Positions 43,241-52,514 of a stretch of 64,000 nucleotides of DNA are shown piece after piece. Source of the DNA: Enterocloster alcoholdehydrogenati (lineage in GTDB: Bacteria; Bacillota; Clostridia; Lachnospirales; Lachnospiraceae); contig NZ_BLTJ01000004.1 in NCBI RefSeq assembly GCF_013282095.1, forward strand, positions 62,001-126,000, written 5' to 3'. Within the stretch, counting starts at the first letter, position 1. Every line of letters starts with the position of its first letter. Below the pieces are notes generated by a model. That model did not search any database, had not been told where the DNA came from, and worked only from the letters and a program-made list of their open reading frames with translations. The position numbers were made by a program, and so were the translations under genes.

Positions 43241-44158
43241 ATGATCCGTCAGTTAATTGAAAAAATACAGAAAACAAAGGCCCCTGTCTGCGTAGGCTTA
43301 GACCCCATGCTTTCCTATGTTCCGGAGCACATTCAGGCAGCTGCCTTTGAGCAGTACGGAGAGACCCTTGAGGGAGCGGCAGAAGCTATCTGGCAGTTCA
43401 ACAGGGAGATCGTAGATCATACCTTTGACCTGATCCCATCCGTAAAGCCCCAGATCGCCATGTATGAGCAGTTCGGCATTGAGGGCTTAAAGGTTTATAA
43501 AAGAACCGTGGATTACTGTAAGGAAAAGGGCCTGATTGTCATCGGTGATGCGAAGAGAGGCGATATCGGTTCTACCTCCGCCGCCTATGCTGTGGGCCAT
43601 ATCGGCAGTGTCCAGGTCGGTTCAAAAACCTACAGCGGTTTTGATACAGATTTCCTTACCGTAAACCCATACCTTGGCACAGACGGCGTAAAGCCTTTTG
43701 TGGATGTATGCAGTAGCCATGACAGAGGTCTCTTTGTTCTGGTAAAGACCTCTAATCCTTCCAGCGGCGAGTTCCAGGACCGCCTAATTGACGGCCGTCC
43801 TCTCTATGAGTGGGTGGCAGAGAAGGTAGTAGAGTGGGGAGACGCTTCCATGGACGGTGATTACAGCAATGTAGGCGCTGTCGTAGGTGCTACCTATCCT
43901 GAGATGAGCCGGATACTGAGAAACCTTATGCCCCGCACCTATTTCCTTGTACCCGGCTACGGCGCTCAGGGCGGCACGGCAGAGGACTTAAAGCACTGCT
44001 TTAACAAAGACGGTCTGGGTGCCATCGTAAACTCATCCAGAGGAATTATTGCAGCGTATAAGCAGGAGAAGTATAAGCAGTTTGGCCCGGAGCATTTTGC
44101 AGAGGCATCCAGACAGGCTGTAATAGATATGGTGGCTGACATCAACCGCGTACTGTAA
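43241..44158 (+). CDS. pyrF: Orotidine 5'-phosphate decarboxylase (type 2)
   Basis: A 305-residue decarboxylase forming UMP from OMP. VCVGLDPMLSYVPEH opens the barrel, the Lys-Asp catalytic array is in IVIGDAKRGDIGSTSAAY, and GYGAQGGTAED closes the phosphate site; size and motifs fit the longer type-2 enzymes. ATG at 43241 is used because AGAGGAGGA lies just upstream; the open frame further upstream is non-conserved. It starts the pyrF-pyrK-pyrD cluster. Confidence 0.96.
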   Translation: MIRQLIEKIQKTKAPVCVGLDPMLSYVPEHIQAAAFEQYGETLEGAAEAIWQFNREIVDHTFDLIPSVKPQIAMYEQFGIEGLKVYKRTVDYCKEKGLIVIGDAKRGDIGSTSAAYAVGHIGSVQVGSKTYSGFDTDFLTVNPYLGTDGVKPFVDVCSSHDRGLFVLVKTSNPSSGEFQDRLIDGRPLYEWVAEKVVEWGDASMDGDYSNVGAVVGATYPEMSRILRNLMPRTYFLVPGYGAQGGTAEDLKHCFNKDGLGAIVNSSRGIIAAYKQEKYKQFGPEHFAEASRQAVIDMVADINRVL

Positions 44159-44164
44159 GAAAGG

Positions 44165-44189
44165 CTGCCCCGGCCTTCTGCCGGGGCAG
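44165..44189 (+). promoter_or_regulatory. GC-rich hairpin between pyrF and pyrK
   Basis: CTGCCCCGG/CCGGGGCAG, 9-bp stem with a 7-base loop, 7 bp after the pyrF stop. No T-run follows, so it probably shields or processes the mRNA rather than ending it. Confidence 0.5.
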
Positions 44190-44258
44190 AAACGGTCCGG
44201 TTATGGCTGGTTCCCGATGGGATCGGCATAAGAATGACAGGAAAATGGGAGAAGATTC

Positions 44259-45044
44259 ATGGCAAAATTAAAAATGACAGCCACTGTTGTCTCACAGGCA
44301 CAGCTGGCTGAAGGTATTTATGATTTAAGGCTGAAGGCTGGTGAGATTGCGTCACAGGCTGTGGCGGGACAGTTCGTATCCGTCTATTCCAAAGACGGCT
44401 CCCGCCTGCTTCCAAGGCCCATCAGCCTCTGCGGCATTGACAGGGAGGCCGGGGAACTGCGGCTGGTATACAGGATCGCAGGAGCAGGCACAGAGGAGTT
44501 TTCCACCCTTAAGGCCGGTGATACAGTGGATATCCTGGGGCCTCTGGGAAATGGTTTCCCTCTTAAAGAGGGAAAAAAGGCGTTCCTGATCGGAGGCGGC
44601 ATCGGTGTACCTCCGATGCTGGAGCTGGCAAAGGAGTTAAAGCGTTTAAACGGTGCAGAGCTGGTTCAGTCTGTAATGGGCTACCGGAACAGCCAGACCT
44701 TTTTGATGGATGAATTTAAAGACTGCGGCTCTGTGTATGCGGCAACGGAGGACGGAAGCTGCGGTACAAAGGGAAATGTCCTGGATGCTATTCGTGAAAA
44801 CGGCCTTGACGCAGAGGTGATCTACGCCTGCGGCCCTGCTCCCATGCTTCGTGCCCTAAAGGCGTATGCAAGGGAAAAGGGAATTCAGTGCTGGATTTCC
44901 TTAGAAGAAAAGATGGCCTGCGGCGTGGGTGCCTGTCTGGCCTGCGTCTGCCAGTCCAGGGAAAAAGACGAACATTCTCAGGTACACAACAAGCGCATCT
45001 GCAAGGACGGCCCTGTATTCCTGGCAGACGAGATCGAACTGTAA
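44259..45044 (+). CDS. pyrK: Dihydroorotate dehydrogenase electron-transfer subunit
   Basis: A 261-residue FAD and [2Fe-2S] protein that passes electrons from PyrD to NAD+. RLLPRPISLCG binds FAD, FLIGGGIGVPPMLELAKEL binds NAD, and cysteines 221, 226 and 229 in ACGVGACLACVCQ plus the later Cys in KRICKDG hold the cluster. ATG at 44259 follows GGGAGAAG. pyrD begins 15 bp after its stop codon, as expected for two subunits of one heterotetramer. Confidence 0.96.
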   Translation: MAKLKMTATVVSQAQLAEGIYDLRLKAGEIASQAVAGQFVSVYSKDGSRLLPRPISLCGIDREAGELRLVYRIAGAGTEEFSTLKAGDTVDILGPLGNGFPLKEGKKAFLIGGGIGVPPMLELAKELKRLNGAELVQSVMGYRNSQTFLMDEFKDCGSVYAATEDGSCGTKGNVLDAIRENGLDAEVIYACGPAPMLRALKAYAREKGIQCWISLEEKMACGVGACLACVCQSREKDEHSQVHNKRICKDGPVFLADEIEL

Positions 45045-45059
45045 AGGAGGAACGGATCC

Positions 45060-45962
45060 GTGAATATGAGTGTAAATATTGCCGGCGTGGAATTTAAAAA
45101 TCCGGTGATGGAAGCCTCCGGAACCTTTGGCTCCGGTATGGAATACAGCGAGTTTGTAGATTTAAACCGTTTGGGTGCCGTTGTGACAAAGGGCGTTGCA
45201 AATGTGCCCTGGCCCGGAAATCCCACCCCCAGAATTGCGGAAACCTACGGCGGCATGATCAATGCCATTGGGCTTCAGAATCCCGGCATCGATGTATTTG
45301 CAAAGCGCGACATTCCATTTTTAAAGAAATATGATACCAGGATCATTGTAAATGTCTGTGGCCGCACCACAGAGGACTATATTGAGGTAGTGGAGCGCCT
45401 GGGCGAGGAGCCGGTAGATATGCTGGAGATCAACATTTCCTGCCCCAATGTAAAAGAGGGCGGGATTGCCTTCGGTCAGGATCCGAAGGCTGTGGAGGCC
45501 ATCACAAAGGCGGTCAAGGCCCATGCAAAGCAGCCGGTTATCATGAAGCTCAGTCCCAATGTCACCGATATTACGGTGATGGCAAAGGCGGCAGAAGCAG
45601 GGGGAGCCGACGCCATTTCCCTGATCAATACCTTAACGGGTATGAAGATCGATGTGGAGCGCCGCACTTTTGCGCTGGCCAACAAGACCGGCGGACTTTC
45701 CGGCCCTGCCATCAAGCCGGTAGCAGTGCGCATGGTATATCAGGCGGCAAATGCAGTCCGTGTTCCCATCATTGGAATGGGCGGTATTGCAAATGCCTCC
45801 GACGCCCTGGAGTTTATTCTGGCCGGTGCCACTGCCGTATCCATCGGAACCGCCAATTTCCACAATCCGTACGCAACGGTGGAGACCGTGGATGGAATTC
45901 AGGCTTATATGCAAAAGCATGGAGTGAAGGATATAAAGGAACTGATCGGCGCAGTCCGGTAA
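45060..45962 (+). CDS. pyrD: Dihydroorotate dehydrogenase, catalytic subunit (type 1B)
   Basis: A 300-residue FMN enzyme oxidising dihydroorotate to orotate in the cytoplasm. KNPVMEASGTFGSGMEY, GLQNPGIDVF, INISCPNVKEGG (with the catalytic Cys), KLSPNVTDI and GMGGIANASDALEFILAGA are present. It starts at GTG 45060, nine bases after AAAGGAGG. It works with PyrK and supplies PyrE (18170), which is encoded elsewhere. Confidence 0.97.
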   Translation: MNMSVNIAGVEFKNPVMEASGTFGSGMEYSEFVDLNRLGAVVTKGVANVPWPGNPTPRIAETYGGMINAIGLQNPGIDVFAKRDIPFLKKYDTRIIVNVCGRTTEDYIEVVERLGEEPVDMLEINISCPNVKEGGIAFGQDPKAVEAITKAVKAHAKQPVIMKLSPNVTDITVMAKAAEAGGADAISLINTLTGMKIDVERRTFALANKTGGLSGPAIKPVAVRMVYQAANAVRVPIIGMGGIANASDALEFILAGATAVSIGTANFHNPYATVETVDGIQAYMQKHGVKDIKELIGAVR

Positions 45963-46005
45963 GGCTGTTTTGCAGCTCTTTTGGGATTGCGGCCGGTTTT
46001 AACAG

Positions 46006-46037
46006 AGGCCCGCGGGAGAGATGCTGCGGGCCTTTTT
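46006..46037 (+). terminator. Terminator of pyrFKD
   Basis: AGGCCCGC/GCGGGCCT, 8-bp stem with a 12-base loop, then TTTT. Confidence 0.8.
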
Positions 46038-46221
46038 GGGCCTGTAAATCAACCAGCAGGAATCCTTTGTTTCCTGCTGCGGCAATAACTTAAAATTATA
46101 CTGATATTTCCGAAAATTGTCCTATGAAATTGTGCAAAATCCGTGTATGATAAGGGCAAACTGAGGCGGATGGGCTGCAAGCCTTTATCTGCAGGTGAAT
46201 ATGAGAGAAAGGAAAAGGATT

Positions 46222-48474
46222 ATGGCAAAGAAAGCATCGGATCATATTCGGTATTATGAGAACCAGGGAGGCCCTGTGATCGGAACGGTTTCAAGAAACG
46301 TGATAGAGCGGGACGGACTTTACTTTAAAGATCTGGACGGAAGCGGGGAGTTTAAGGATTTTGACGACTGGCGTATTCCGGCAAGGGAGCGGGCTGAGGC
46401 GTATGTAAAGACTCTGACTACCAAGGAAAAGATCGCCCAGCTTTTCATCTCTGACTGGCGTATGGGAAAATACACGGATCGTTTTCCCGACCACAAGCCC
46501 CAGCTGGATGAATCCGGGGTGCTGGATGACGGGGAATTTCATGGAAAGACCATTTTCGGAGAACAGCATCTGCCGGGCACTACCGAGTTGATCAAGGAGT
46601 GGTTTGCCCGTCACCTGATCCTGCGCGACAGCCCTACGCCGGAAGATATGACAGACTGGATCAACCAGCTTCATGCGGTTGCGGAGGAATGTGAACATTT
46701 TATACCGGTTCAGGTTGTTTCCAATTCCCGGAATGAAAATGGCGAGATGATCTTTGGAATGAATGACGCAGGCGGCGTCTTTGCCGCATGGCCGGGAACA
46801 CTGGGAATCGCGGCAGCCGTCCGGGGCGACGGGCCGGAGCTGTTAGATGATTTTGCAGACTGCATCCGCCGGGAATGGGACAGCGTAGGTATGAAAAAGG
46901 GATATATGTATATGGCGGATGTACTGACAGATCCCAGATGGCAGCGCAGCTACGGCACCTTTGGGGAGGATCCGGAGCTGGTATGCCGCATCTTTGAGCG
47001 GATTATCCCGCGGATCCAGGGCAGCCGTGACGGAGTTTCCCCTGACGGCGTGGCTATGACCGTAAAGCATTTTCCGGGAGGGGGAGCCCGTGAAAATGGC
47101 TTTGATCCCCATTACCGTATGGGCCAGTGGAACGTCTACCAGACAGAGGGTTCTCTGGAAAAATACCATATTCCGGGGTTCCAGACAGCAGTGGATTGCC
47201 ATGCAGCCTCGATCATGCCCTACTACGCAAAGCCGGCAGCTGAAAAAAGCCGGACACAGACGGATAAAAAGGGGCAGGAAATGGAGATGGAGCCTTATGG
47301 TTTTGCCTACAATAAGCCCTTTATCGACGGGCTTTTGAGAAAGCAGATGGGCTTTGAGGGATATATTAACTCCGATACCGGCATTGTTCACAACATGAGC
47401 TGGGGCGTGGAGCTGTTAGACGAGCCGGAGCGGATCGGTTTTGCAGTAACCCATGCGGGCGTGGATCTGATCAGCGGCCTGTTTGACCAGAAACAGGGGC
47501 AGGAAGCATATGACCGGTGGAAGAAGGACTATTACAGGGATCACCCGGCTCCTGAGGGCTTTTCCGGGGAGGAGCTGGTGCTGACCGATGAGAGCGTTGA
47601 CCGGGCGGCAGTGCGTACCCTTACTGAGCTGTTTGCCCTGGGAATGTTTGAAAATCCTTACCGTGATCCCCAAAATGCGGCGCAGGTGATTGGAGAGCGG
47701 TCTGACTGGGATCATGCCATGGATGCTCACAGAAAGAGCGTGGTTTTGCTGAAAAATGACGGTATTTTGCCGCTGACCGGAGAGAAACTGGCGGGAAAGA
47801 AGATATATGCCCGGTGCTTTAACAAGAAAGAGGAGGCGGCAGAGGCGGCTACCAGCGCGCTCAGAGAGCAGCTTGCTGAGGAGGCAGAGCTTACGGAGGA
47901 TTACCGTGAGGCGGATCTTGCCATCCTGCTTTTAAATCCGTCCTCTGGCGAATATTTTAATGCAACGCCCGGATACCTGGAGCTGGATCTGTGCGAGGAC
48001 AAAAAAGTGTGCAATGTGGATGATGAGGGCCGTCCCACGAAAGAGACCCATAGGGAGACTACCCTAAAGGATGCAGGCGAGATCCAGGCGATCGCTCAGG
48101 CGGTTCACAGCCGGGGTGGAAAGGTAATCGCCAATCTGAATATTACTCTGGCCTGGGAAGTGGGAAATGCAGAGCCTTTCTGCGACGCTTTTCTGGCAGG
48201 TTTTGATACCTATGTAACTGCTACGCTGGATGTAATCTTCGGCCGTTTCTCACCAGTAGGAAAGCTGCCGGTAACTCTTCCAAGGGGAGATGAGGTTTTA
48301 ACAGTAGACGAAAACGGAGTCTGCATCAGCCCCAATGATGTTCCGGGATATGACAAGGATCTGTATATGCCGGATGAACTGAAGGATGAGAACGGAAAAG
48401 CTTACGCTTACAGGGATGGAGCGGGAAATTATTATGAGTTGGATTTTGGGCTGCGGTACTATCCGGGGCTTTAA
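46222..48474 (+). CDS. Glycoside hydrolase family 3 protein, copy 2
   Basis: A 750-residue intracellular GH3 enzyme, a diverged paralogue of the copy at 35073. It has ADVLTDPRWQRSYGTFGEDP, MTVKHFPGGGARENGFDPHY and the probable nucleophile Asp385 in YINSDTGIVHN. KSVVLLKNDGILPLTG marks the second domain. Both copies share the N-terminal layout (DG-x-x-F-KDLDGSGEFKDFDDWRIP here) that is unlike ordinary beta-glucosidases, suggesting a clade with its own substrate. ATG at 46222 follows AAAGGAAAAGGA; a GTG at 46195 is possible. Confidence 0.87.
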   Translation: MAKKASDHIRYYENQGGPVIGTVSRNVIERDGLYFKDLDGSGEFKDFDDWRIPARERAEAYVKTLTTKEKIAQLFISDWRMGKYTDRFPDHKPQLDESGVLDDGEFHGKTIFGEQHLPGTTELIKEWFARHLILRDSPTPEDMTDWINQLHAVAEECEHFIPVQVVSNSRNENGEMIFGMNDAGGVFAAWPGTLGIAAAVRGDGPELLDDFADCIRREWDSVGMKKGYMYMADVLTDPRWQRSYGTFGEDPELVCRIFERIIPRIQGSRDGVSPDGVAMTVKHFPGGGARENGFDPHYRMGQWNVYQTEGSLEKYHIPGFQTAVDCHAASIMPYYAKPAAEKSRTQTDKKGQEMEMEPYGFAYNKPFIDGLLRKQMGFEGYINSDTGIVHNMSWGVELLDEPERIGFAVTHAGVDLISGLFDQKQGQEAYDRWKKDYYRDHPAPEGFSGEELVLTDESVDRAAVRTLTELFALGMFENPYRDPQNAAQVIGERSDWDHAMDAHRKSVVLLKNDGILPLTGEKLAGKKIYARCFNKKEEAAEAATSALREQLAEEAELTEDYREADLAILLLNPSSGEYFNATPGYLELDLCEDKKVCNVDDEGRPTKETHRETTLKDAGEIQAIAQAVHSRGGKVIANLNITLAWEVGNAEPFCDAFLAGFDTYVTATLDVIFGRFSPVGKLPVTLPRGDEVLTVDENGVCISPNDVPGYDKDLYMPDELKDENGKAYAYRDGAGNYYELDFGLRYYPGL

Positions 48475-48513
48475 GGCTTAACCCCTTTCCCGTATCGGAT
48501 GCCTCTTTTGCAG

Positions 48514-48546
48514 ACCGTCTGCTCTTATATGGGCAGGCGGTTTTTT
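48514..48546 (+). terminator. Terminator of GH3 copy 2
   Basis: ACCGTCTGC pairs with GCAGGCGGT (one G-T pair), followed by six T. Confidence 0.8.
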
Positions 48547-48691
48547 GTGCGAAAACGCAGCGGCCGGCTCAGGGAATTTCGTTCTTTTATGAGCGTATGC
48601 GGTGCTTCTGTCTTCTTGCAGTTTCTCTTCGGGGATGGTAAAATAAAAATCAGCCATACTAACACCACAATGGAGACAGGAGGAAATCAAC

Positions 48692-50374
48692 ATGAAATTT
48701 GGAGAAATGCCTTACCAGCGGATCGATTTTGATGCTGCGAAAAAAGAACTGGCTTCAATTATGGAAGCATTTCAGGCGGCAGGCACGGCAGAGGAGCAGC
48801 TGAATGTTCACCGCCGCTATTATAAGCTTATGGGCCATATTAAGACGCAGGCCACTCTGGCGGAGATCCGTCACAGCATTGACACCTCAGATCCCTTTTA
48901 TGAGAAGGAAAAAAATTATTATGATCAGGAAATGCCGGCGTTTTTAAACCAGGAGGTGCAGTATAAAAAGCTGCTATACCATTCTCCATACCGCAGAGAG
49001 CTGGAGGCGGTGATTGGCGGCCCGGCTTTAAAAAACATCGAGCTTGCTGCAAAAGCCGTAAGCGAGGAAGTGGTTCCGCTGATGCAGCAGGAAAATACCC
49101 TTGTAACAGAATATCAAAAACTCCTGGCCAGTGCAAAAATCGACTGGGAGGGGCAGACGCTCAACCTTTCCATGATGACGCCCTATCTGAACCATGAGAA
49201 CCGGGATATCCGCAGGAAAGCGGCGTCCAAGGTAAATACGTTCTATCAGGGGATTGAGGAGCAGTTAGATACACTCTATGATAAGCTGGTGAAGAACCGG
49301 ACGGAGCAGGCAAGAAAGCTGGGATTTGAGACATATACTGAGCTGGGCTACTGTCGTATGAACCGCAACAGCTATGGCAGAGAGGACATAGAGAACTTCA
49401 GAAAGCAGATCAAAAAGGACTGGGTGCCCTTTGCAGAGAAAATGTGGGAAAACCGAAGGAAACGTCTGGGGCTTGCCAAGCTGTACCATATGGATGAAGG
49501 CTTAAGTTTCCCGGAAGGCAGTCCAAAGCCATCAGGTACGCCGGAGGAGATTTTAAAAAGCGGGCAGGAGATGTATGAGGAATTGTCCCCGGAGACAAAA
49601 GAATTTTTTGATTTTATGATGGAGAGGGATCTGTTCGATGTGTTTTCACGTCCCCATAAGCAGGTGGGAGGCTATATGACGTACCTGCCCGACTACCAGG
49701 CTCCCTTTATCTTCGCCAATTTCAACGGCACCGCAGGAGATGTGGATGTAGTCACCCACGAGTGCGGCCACGCCTTTCAGGGATATATTTCCGGCAAAGA
49801 TCCCATTATGGAACATTCTGACATTACCATGGAGACGGCGGAGACCCATTCCATGTCCATGGAGTTTTTCACCAATCCATGGATGGAGCATTTCTTCGGC
49901 GACAGGGCGGCGGATTTCCTGAAATCCCAGCTGGAGGATGCGGTGGTATTTATCCCTTACGGCAGTATGGTGGATGAATTTCAGCATATTGTATACGATC
50001 ACCCGGAAATGACGCCGGCCCAGCGGAAAGAAGAATGGAAAAAACTGGAACATCAGTATAAGCCTCATTTGACCTATGAGGAGGAATCACCCTTTTATGC
50101 AGAGGGAGGTTTCTGGCAGCGTCAGCACCATATTTACAGTTATCCCTTTTACTACATTGACTATGTGATCGCCCAGACGGATGCCTTCCAGTATAAGATC
50201 TGGATGCAGAAGGATTATAAGGCAGCCTGGGAAAGCTACCTTTCCTTCTGTCAGGCCAGCGCCTCTGACTTTTTCACCCGTATGTTAAAGGACGCGGGCC
50301 TGGATTCTCCTTTTGAACCTGGAACTATCCGACAGATCGCTGCGGGTCTGGAGGAGATTTACGACAGAATGTGA
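48692..50374 (+). CDS. M3-family oligoendopeptidase
   Basis: A 560-residue cytoplasmic zinc peptidase of the M3B group. The active site VTHECGHAFQGY has His356, Glu357 and His360; the third ligand is in ITMETAETHSMSMEFF. The N-terminus begins MKFGEMPYQRIDFDAAKKEL, typical of this subgroup. GGAGG lies ten bases upstream. It is only distantly related to PepF at 37973. Its 3' end overlaps the convergent sulfatase gene by 16 bp. Confidence 0.93.
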   Translation: MKFGEMPYQRIDFDAAKKELASIMEAFQAAGTAEEQLNVHRRYYKLMGHIKTQATLAEIRHSIDTSDPFYEKEKNYYDQEMPAFLNQEVQYKKLLYHSPYRRELEAVIGGPALKNIELAAKAVSEEVVPLMQQENTLVTEYQKLLASAKIDWEGQTLNLSMMTPYLNHENRDIRRKAASKVNTFYQGIEEQLDTLYDKLVKNRTEQARKLGFETYTELGYCRMNRNSYGREDIENFRKQIKKDWVPFAEKMWENRRKRLGLAKLYHMDEGLSFPEGSPKPSGTPEEILKSGQEMYEELSPETKEFFDFMMERDLFDVFSRPHKQVGGYMTYLPDYQAPFIFANFNGTAGDVDVVTHECGHAFQGYISGKDPIMEHSDITMETAETHSMSMEFFTNPWMEHFFGDRAADFLKSQLEDAVVFIPYGSMVDEFQHIVYDHPEMTPAQRKEEWKKLEHQYKPHLTYEEESPFYAEGGFWQRQHHIYSYPFYYIDYVIAQTDAFQYKIWMQKDYKAAWESYLSFCQASASDFFTRMLKDAGLDSPFEPGTIRQIAAGLEEIYDRM

Positions 50375-51810
50375 AGAAAGGCTTCATACGCCCCCGGATC
50401 GCATATAAAAGGATCGGAGGTAGCGGCCATGTGCTCTAAAAGCAGTTCAAAGAGCCTGCGCCCTTCATGAATATAGCCGTTTTCAAACAGAAGATTCCGT
50501 GTTTCCTGGGGATCTTCTGTTTTATTGTAAAGTTCAAAGAAGATCTCATTTTGGAAGGAATCTACGATCAGCTTCAGATGGCCGTCTACCACGCAGCGCT
50601 GACATCCGCTGAGACAGCTGTTTCCGTCATACTGGATGAAAACCGGGCGCGGTGTAAGAGATCCGTTTTCTTCAAACAGAGGGAGAAGGGAGCGGCCCTC
50701 CGTTTTTAAGTCTGGTTCCAGCCCAAGATACCCGCAGAGAGTGGGAAGCAGGTCAATGTGGCTTACATTGTCCGTGATAGAGGCCTGCTTTTTAAGCGGG
50801 TGATCCGGCAGACGCATAAGGAGAGGAACCTTTGCAGACTCCTGATACATACACATCTTCTGGAAAAGGCGGTGGGAACCCAGCATCTCTCCGTGATCGG
50901 AGGTAAACAAAATCAGGCAGTCATTGTAAATATTCTGCTGCTTCAGCTCGTCTATGAGCTGTCCTACACAGTGATCCAAAAGGGAAACAAGCCCCAGATA
51001 GGTTCTCCAGCTTTCCGCCCACTCTGCTTTTTTGTAATGGGTTCCCAGAGCGCCGGTGACATTATAGAGCTGAAGGGGAGACTGATGGGGATACCAGTTT
51101 CCTACATTTTCAGGGAGCGAAACCTCCTCAGGCCTGTATCTGGAAAACCAGGGATCCGGGATCTGCAGGGGAGGATGGGGGGCCAGGAACATGGAGCTTA
51201 AAAATACGGGTTTGGAAGTGTCGCGCTCTTGTAAGCCTTTTACGGCAGCCCTGGCAAAATAACTGTCAAAGTAAAAATCCTCTCCAGGCTCATAAAGCCC
51301 CGTATTGGCGTTGGAGCAGGTGGTGAATATGGTTTTCTTCCGGCTTAGGATCTCCGGCACGGGGGAGCGGAAATCCGGCCCTCCGGGCATGGGCTTTTTG
51401 TGGTCCTTTAAATACGCTTTATAGGTTTTTTCTGTGGTCATCCACCGGGTCTTTGAATTGGGACGCTGCTCCAGAGGCGTTCCCTCGGTAAAAAGGTGCT
51501 GTTTTCCGCTGTGAATACAGTCCCAGCCATGTTCCTCCATAATTTCATAGAGGTTTTTAATATCTTTTTTTACATATCCGGCCCAGGCATCGGCGGCCTC
51601 CCAGGGGTTGATCAGGCTGCCTGTAGTGTTGGGACACATTCCGGTGAACATAGAACCGCGGGCCGGTACACATAGGGGGCTGGCGCAATAGGCATTGTCA
51701 AAGCAGAAGCTTTCGCGGGACAGAGCGTCGATATGGGGGGTAAATCCTTTTCCAAGGACATCATACCGGAGCTGGTCTGCGCAGATAAAGATGATATGCG
51801 GCTGTTTCAT
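50359..51810 (-). CDS. Sulfatase (S1 family, Cys-type)
   Basis: A 483-residue arylsulfatase-fold enzyme without a signal peptide, so probably cytoplasmic. ICADQLRYD carries metal ligands near Asp12, and SPLCVPARGSMFTG contains the C-x-P-x-R signature with Cys47, which must be turned into formylglycine by a maturase such as anSME (not in the window). LFTSDHGEMLGSH holds the second metal site. It is last in the lyase-GH88-DUF624-sulfatase operon and should remove sulfate from imported uronic-acid oligosaccharides. The position cut is unknown. Confidence 0.92.
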   Translation of the reverse strand: MKQPHIIFICADQLRYDVLGKGFTPHIDALSRESFCFDNAYCASPLCVPARGSMFTGMCPNTTGSLINPWEAADAWAGYVKKDIKNLYEIMEEHGWDCIHSGKQHLFTEGTPLEQRPNSKTRWMTTEKTYKAYLKDHKKPMPGGPDFRSPVPEILSRKKTIFTTCSNANTGLYEPGEDFYFDSYFARAAVKGLQERDTSKPVFLSSMFLAPHPPLQIPDPWFSRYRPEEVSLPENVGNWYPHQSPLQLYNVTGALGTHYKKAEWAESWRTYLGLVSLLDHCVGQLIDELKQQNIYNDCLILFTSDHGEMLGSHRLFQKMCMYQESAKVPLLMRLPDHPLKKQASITDNVSHIDLLPTLCGYLGLEPDLKTEGRSLLPLFEENGSLTPRPVFIQYDGNSCLSGCQRCVVDGHLKLIVDSFQNEIFFELYNKTEDPQETRNLLFENGYIHEGRRLFELLLEHMAATSDPFICDPGAYEAFLHILS

Positions 51811-51869
51811 GGGTATTCCTTTCGTTATTTTATATACGCCTTAGGCAGGCTGCAGCTATGTTTGTCTGC

Positions 51870-52493
51870 TTATGCCTCTTCTGGCTGCGTCAGGTACTGG
51901 TCAAAGATCCGTCTGAGAAAGCGGGAGTGCAGATAGGCAGCCATTCCGGGGGCTACAAACAGCAGGGGAGGGAAAAAGGTCATTCCAATGGCCAAAAGGG
52001 CGAAGGAGATAGTCAGCATAGCGATGCTGGATGGAAGATGGCAGAGAGCCATGACCAGAGCATTGTATACAGTATGCCTGATGCTGTTGTTAAAGTAGGC
52101 CAGCAGAGGGTAAACGTAGAGATTGGCAAAGATAAAGGTCACGAATACTCCCATAAAAAGGATGAAAAGAGCCATAGATACCATGTTTTTATAATCTCCC
52201 CGATAATAGACCACAAAATCGGCGAACAAAAAGAGCCCTGCTGCCAGAGACAGGAGCCACACGATGGTGGACTGTCTGAAATTTTCACGGAAGGCCCGAA
52301 AGAAGGAGGAGGTAAGATACCCCTCCTCACCCCGGACGTATTTAAGGGTCACGGAGTAAAGGGCTGTAGTGGAAGCGCCCATAGTGACAACAGGAATGGA
52401 ACAGATGGTCCACAAAATACTGAGCCACAGAAAGCGCACCAGCTTATCCGTCATTTCCCAAAGAGGGCTGTTAATGGAAAACAGGCTGCTCAT
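51870..52493 (-). CDS. DUF624 (YesL-like) membrane protein
   Basis: A 207-residue protein with about five helices and the family's opening pattern: LWEMTDKLVRFLWLSILWTI, then CSIPVVTMGASTTALYSVTL. DUF624/YesL proteins are regularly encoded beside LplABC-type sugar transporters and polysaccharide enzymes, but their role is unknown. GAAAGGAGAAGG precedes the ATG. Spacing to GH88 is 21 bp, indicating co-transcription. Confidence 0.9.
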   Translation of the reverse strand: MSSLFSINSPLWEMTDKLVRFLWLSILWTICSIPVVTMGASTTALYSVTLKYVRGEEGYLTSSFFRAFRENFRQSTIVWLLSLAAGLFLFADFVVYYRGDYKNMVSMALFILFMGVFVTFIFANLYVYPLLAYFNNSIRHTVYNALVMALCHLPSSIAMLTISFALLAIGMTFFPPLLFVAPGMAAYLHSRFLRRIFDQYLTQPEEA

Positions 52494-52514
52494 ATCTTAC
52501 CTTCTCCTTTCATT

